Assembly: GCA_022822125.1 (NCBI GenBank)
Contig: JAJECF010000059.1
Coordinates: forward strand, 1-16,238
From: Alphaproteobacteria bacterium
Lineage (GTDB): Bacteria; Pseudomonadota; Alphaproteobacteria; Bin95
Reading direction: 5' to 3'
DNA: 16,238 nt
Numbering within the stretch: position 1 is the stretch's first letter; every line of letters begins with the position of its first letter. Made by a program: the position numbers and the translations under genes. The notes below the pieces were generated by a model, which did not search any database, had not been told where the DNA came from, and saw nothing but the letters and a program-made list of their open reading frames with translations. Of the stretch, positions 13,951 to 16,238 are shown one piece after another.

Positions 13951-14274
13951 TTACTGCGCCACCGAATGCGGCGTCGGCACGACCCGGGTGACCTGGATCA
14001 GGTCCCGGTCGATAAGCCCGACGACCTTCGGCGCCACCTCGTTCTTCCAGAAGTCGCTTTCGTAAACGGCGGCGTAGAGCGCCTCGCGGCTCTCCTCGCT
14101 GTCGAAGCGGCGGGTCCAGAAATAGACCGAATCGTCTTCCTCGCCGCGGTAGCTCCCGGTGATGACCATCCCCTTGGAGACCTGGAACGGGATGATGGTC
14201 CCCTCCATGAACGCGACCCACTCCTCCATCTTGCCGGGCCGGACCGTGTATCGGCGAAGCTCGTAAAACGCCAT
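13951..14274 (-). CDS. NIPSNAP-family protein
   Basis: Predicted 107-residue single-domain NIPSNAP protein. The opening M-A-F-Y-E-L-R-R-Y-T-V-R-P-G-K-M-E-E-W is typical, as is the middle V-Y-F-W-T-R-R-F-D-S-E-E-S-R-E-A-L. The expected fold is a dimeric ferredoxin-like alpha-beta barrel. No function is certain. It differs from the double-domain protein at 7882-8565 in length and in the D-S-E-E-S-R block. The ATG at 14272-14274 is preceded by AAGGGAG at good spacing; the open frame upstream of it crosses the intergenic palindromes and is not used. It is convergent with the acyl-CoA synthetase (36 bases between stops) and divergent from the YdhR-like gene. Confidence 0.85.
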   Translation of the reverse strand: MAFYELRRYTVRPGKMEEWVAFMEGTIIPFQVSKGMVITGSYRGEEDDSVYFWTRRFDSEESREALYAAVYESDFWKNEVAPKVVGLIDRDLIQVTRVVPTPHSVAQ

Positions 14275-14295
14275 CCGGGATGCTCCCTTCGTCTT

Positions 14296-14337
14296 CCGGA
14301 AATGTCCGGCGATTTTGCACGATGCAACGGCATGCCG
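14296..14337. promoter_or_regulatory. three adjacent palindromes, candidate operators
   Basis: The divergent gap between the NIPSNAP and YdhR-like genes contains CCGGA-AATG-TCCGG (14296-14309), TTGCA-CGA-TGCAA (14315-14327) and CGGCATGCCG (14328-14337), all perfect inverted repeats. The middle one also fits the T-N11-A outline of LysR-type regulator sites. A TATGCT -10-like box for the plus-strand gene lies at 14371-14376. No regulator gene is adjacent, so binding is inference. Confidence 0.4.
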
Positions 14338-14402
14338 ATACCCCCCTGACGGAAGCAGCGGCCGTTCTGCTATGCTTGCCGGCAAACTACGGGAGACAGG
14401 CC

Positions 14403-14741
14403 ATGACGAGGGTGATCGCCGTTGTCACTTACGGATTGCCGGAAGGCACGGACCGGGAAACCGCGGTGCAGATGTTTCGCGATTCGATCCCGCGCTACAT
14501 GGCGACCGAAGGGCTGATCCGCAAGAACGTGCTCTACAGGGACGGCCTCGGCGGCGGCATCTATCTCTGGGAGTCCCGGGACGCGGCGGAGAAGGGCTAC
14601 AATGCCGAGTGGACCGCCTATATGACGGCGAAATACGACCACCCGCCGCAGATCGAGATATATGAGATGCCCATCACCATGGACCGGGAATACAACACGG
14701 TTTACGACGAAGGCGCCGCTTATGATGAGGCGGCCGAATAG
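14403..14741 (+). CDS. YdhR-like small alpha-beta barrel protein
   Basis: Predicted 112-residue protein. The core M-F-R-D-S-I-P-R-Y-M..G-L-I-R-K-N-V-L-Y-R-D-G-L-G-G-G-I-Y-L-W-E-S-R-D-A-A-E (about 24-64) resembles YdhR/putative monooxygenase proteins of the dimeric alpha-beta barrel fold, in which G-G-I-Y-L-W/F is a recurring strand. The C-terminal tail is acidic with several Tyr (Y-N-T-V-Y-D-E-G-A-A-Y-D-E). No cofactor residues are evident; such proteins may be monooxygenases acting without cofactor or ligand-binding proteins. The ATG at 14403 has GGGAGA seven bases upstream. It is divergent from the NIPSNAP gene, which probably has a related fold, and ends just before a strong terminator. 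The family call is moderate. Confidence 0.72.
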   Translation: MTRVIAVVTYGLPEGTDRETAVQMFRDSIPRYMATEGLIRKNVLYRDGLGGGIYLWESRDAAEKGYNAEWTAYMTAKYDHPPQIEIYEMPITMDREYNTVYDEGAAYDEAAE

Positions 14742-14762
14742 CCGCCCCGCTATAGCCTCTGC

Positions 14763-14791
14763 AAAGCCGGCGCAGGACGCGCCGGCTTTTT
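14763..14791 (+). terminator. rho-independent terminator
   Basis: AAAGCCGGCGC and GCGCCGGCTTT form a perfect 11-bp stem around the five-base loop AGGAC, followed by a run of five T. It sits 21 bases after the stop of the YdhR-like gene and 11 bases before the end of the convergent crotonase gene. The three A at the left foot give a weaker signal on the minus strand, so it may serve both genes. Confidence 0.9.
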
Positions 14792-14801
14792 CGTTGGCGG
14801 G

Positions 14802-15650
14802 CTACTCCGCCGCCAGCGTGTCCGCAGCCGCCAGCGCGTCGGTTTGCGCGCGGTCCATCGCTTCCCAGTCGAACAGCGCCGGCTGCTTCTCCACGAAGCG
14901 GGCGACCGCCGCCGCATGGTATTCGGAGCCGGACGCCACCGCTTGGGCGAAGGCCTCCATCTCCAGCATGGCGCGGTGGTCGAGGTTGAAGGACTGGTTG
15001 AGGATGGTCTTGGAAAGGCCGATGGCGGTCGTCGAGGCCCCGGTGAAGCGCCCCGCCAGCGCCCGCGCCGCGTCCATGAGCGCATCTTCCTCATGCAGCT
15101 CATAGACGATGCCGTATTCCCTGGCCTCGGCGGCGGAGAGCTTGCGGGCGCTGAAGATCAGTTCCTTCGCCCTTTGCAGCCCGACGATGCGCGGCAGCAG
15201 GTAGAATCCCGACCAGTCCGGCACCAGGCCGATGCGCCCGAAGGCCTGCATGAAGATCGAGCGCGGCGTGGCGAGGATGAAGTCGCAGGCGAGCGCCAGA
15301 TTGCAGCCGGCGCCGGCGGCCGCCCCGTTCACCGCGGCGATGACCGGCATTTCCAGGTTCATCAGGTCGTAGAGGCGGTTGTGGCTCTCGCGCATCCGGC
15401 GGCGGCCCGCTTCGGCGCCCTTTTCGCGCGACTTCATCGCCTTCACGTCGCCCCCGGCGCAGAACGCCCGCCCCGCCCCGGTCAGGATCGCGGCCTTGAC
15501 GCTGCGCCCGCCCTCGCGCTTGAGCTCGGCCAGCACGGCGTCGAGCTCGGCCCGCATGGGCTCCGAGAGCGCATTGCGCGCCTCCGGACGGTTGAGCGTA
15601 ATCGTCGCGATCTCGTCGGCCACATCGAAGATCAGATGCTGAAATGCCAT
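14802..15650 (-). CDS. enoyl-CoA hydratase/isomerase, PaaG-like
   Basis: Predicted 282-residue crotonase-superfamily protein. Oxyanion-hole segments are G-R-A-F-C-A-G-G-D (60-68) and N-G-A-A-A-G-A-G-C-N (108-117). The classical hydratase glutamate positions are N117 and F137, so both are missing. The stretch G-C-N-L-A-L-A-C-D-F and F-M-Q-A-F-G-R-I-G-L-V-P-D (133-145) instead matches PaaG-type isomerases, which use the Asp of the L-V-P-D motif (here D145) to shift a double bond. A cis/trans or positional enoyl-CoA isomerase is therefore more likely than a hydratase. A C-terminal extension of about 20 Ala/Asp-rich residues exceeds the usual length. The ATG at 15648-15650 has AGAGGA about nine bases upstream; the frame stays open far upstream but without family sequence. 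Confidence 0.88.
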   Translation of the reverse strand: MAFQHLIFDVADEIATITLNRPEARNALSEPMRAELDAVLAELKREGGRSVKAAILTGAGRAFCAGGDVKAMKSREKGAEAGRRRMRESHNRLYDLMNLEMPVIAAVNGAAAGAGCNLALACDFILATPRSIFMQAFGRIGLVPDWSGFYLLPRIVGLQRAKELIFSARKLSAAEAREYGIVYELHEEDALMDAARALAGRFTGASTTAIGLSKTILNQSFNLDHRAMLEMEAFAQAVASGSEYHAAAVARFVEKQPALFDWEAMDRAQTDALAAADTLAAE

Positions 15651-15687
15651 AGGGGCGTTCCTCTGTCGGGTCGTTACATTCCACGCG

Positions 15688-15715
15688 AACATAGCGGACG
15701 CGGCGCGGCGGGCAA
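15688..15715 (-). promoter_or_regulatory. candidate promoter of PaaG-like gene
   Basis: On the minus strand TTGCCC (15710-15715) and TATGTT (15688-15693) are 16 bases apart. Transcription starting near 15681 would give a leader of about 30 bases before the ATG at 15650. Evidence is spacing and partial consensus only. Confidence 0.3.
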
Positions 15716-15845
15716 TTCGCTTGTCGCGGCCGCCCGCCTGCCGAACGCAGGGTCGAGGCGGCCTGGAGCCCTCTGCCCCGGTTCGCGAAATGCCCCTGGC
15801 GCAAGATTTCGCCCCCTGCCGGTCCCGGCTCACGCTGAGACATAG

Positions 15846-16181
15846 CAGGACTGTCAAGACGAGTGGAACAGTGCGCCCGCGGCATCGTACTGCACCGGCG
15901 TCGTGTTCGCCCGGGTCAACACCGCAGCCGAGGCCGAATCCCTGGGCGCCGATGTCGGGGATTGCCTCGTCGGCAGCGGCACCTGTTCGATTACCGCCAC
16001 GGTCCATACCTCCAATGAGTCCGTGTCGGAAACCTGGACGCCGACTACCGGCGACATCTACACTGCGGAGAGCAACGTTTCCTCCATCGACATCTGCTTC
16101 AGCAGATCGGGCTCGACCTGGACGATGACGGTCAAGGTGGGCCGCGCCGCTGGCGGGGGCATAATCCGAAAACCACACTAA
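15846..16181 (+). pseudogene. Cys-containing secreted-type domain fragment, 5'-truncated
   Basis: A 111-codon open stretch that begins directly after a TAG at 15843 and ends with TAA at 16179-16181. No ATG with a ribosome site precedes it; the only early start, GTG at 15903, lacks one and cuts into what looks like a domain. The reading is C-Q-D-E-W-N-S-A-P-A-A-S-Y-C-T-G, later C-L-V-G-S-G-T-C-S-I-T-A-T-V, a W-T-P-T-T-G region, then V-S-S-I-D-I-C-F-S and S-T-W-T-M-T-V-K-V-G. Regular Cys spacing, beta-prone Thr/Ser/Val content and Trp look like an extracellular disulfide-bonded domain. Base composition appears less GC-rich than the neighbours. I read it as the remnant of a larger secreted-protein gene, possibly one with repeated domains; a short real gene with a non-standard start is the alternative. 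The family is not recognised. Confidence 0.4.
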
Positions 16182-16207
16182 TACCAACGGCCTCGACTTG
16201 GGACTCA
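16181..16207 (+). repeat. dispersed motif, copy B
   Basis: ATACCAACGGC (16181-16191), an 8-base spacer ending in TT, then GGGACTCA (16200-16207). It matches copy A at 9922-9948 in head, spacing and tail, and its first base is the last base of the TAA closing the upstream fragment. Confidence 0.75.
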
Positions 16208-16218
16208 TGTCTTCTTCT

Positions 16219-16238
16219 CGTCATGCCCGGACTTGTTC
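16219..16238 (+). repeat. start of a palindromic repeat, cut by window end
   Basis: The final bases CGTCATGCCCGGACTTGTTC match the left arm of a palindromic intergenic repeat common in alphaproteobacterial genomes, where a mirrored GGGCATGACG-type right arm normally follows. The right arm lies beyond the window, so the palindrome itself cannot be confirmed. Confidence 0.55.

Noticed and set aside
15651..16208. N-terminal extension of the PaaG-like crotonase over about 186 codons
   Set aside because: The extension has no family sequence and passes through the promoter-like region and the opposite-strand fragment. The ATG at 15650 has a good ribosome site and matches the family start.

Overview
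The window looks like a piece of a GC-rich alphaproteobacterial chromosome. GC content is high throughout, GTG and TTG starts are used beside ATG, and an alphaproteobacterial-type LptD is present. It also has the short palindromic intergenic repeats common in Rhodospirillales- and Hyphomicrobiales-like genomes. This placement is inferred from gene content and style; no rRNA or other phylogenetic marker is present. There is no tRNA, rRNA, CRISPR array, phage gene or transposase that I can see.

Layout. Positions 1-154 hold no gene. On the minus strand, 155-601 encodes a small membrane protein with a 21-bp/7-residue tandem repeat, lying downstream of a family III (CaiB/BaiF) CoA-transferase (692-1882). 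Divergent from that transferase is a gamma-glutamyltransferase-family gene (1951-3708). It overlaps by four bases (GTGA) the start of lptD (3705-5927), the outer-membrane LPS translocon. The 3' end of lptD overlaps the 3' end of a second, convergent CaiB/BaiF CoA-transferase (5879-7084). A divergent NUDIX hydrolase (7182-7853) and a double-domain NIPSNAP protein (7882-8565) follow. Next come a small multi-pass membrane protein (8580-8936, minus) and a phytanoyl-CoA dioxygenase-family oxygenase (9011-9901).

The stretch 9902-10289 is non-coding and repeat-rich: a short dispersed motif, then a long imperfect palindrome. It leads into a type II toxin-antitoxin pair, a DUF1778 ribbon-helix-helix antitoxin and a GNAT acetyltransferase toxin (10290-11092). 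Then come a crotonase (11213-11999/12001, minus), a divergent acyl-CoA synthetase (12187-13914), a single-domain NIPSNAP protein (13951-14274, minus) and a divergent YdhR-like small protein (14403-14741) ending in a clear intrinsic terminator. A second, PaaG-like crotonase (14802-15650, minus) follows. The right end holds an apparent 5'-truncated Cys-containing fragment (15846-16181) and a second copy of the dispersed motif, followed by the start of a different palindromic repeat cut by the window edge.

How the genes work together. Two CoA-transferases, an acyl-CoA synthetase, two crotonases, a possible CoA-pyrophosphatase NUDIX, a PhyH-type oxygenase and NIPSNAP/YdhR-like small alpha-beta proteins suggest catabolism of carboxylic acids as CoA thioesters. 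Most are in short divergent units rather than one operon, and no acyl-CoA dehydrogenase or thiolase is in view, so the pathway and substrate cannot be named. LptD and the toxin-antitoxin pair are unrelated to this theme. I found no strong case for a wholly new system. The best leads are the repeat-expanded membrane protein, the paired motif-plus-palindrome sites, a cluster of palindromes between 14296 and 14337, crotonases lacking both canonical glutamates, and lptD away from its usual neighbours.
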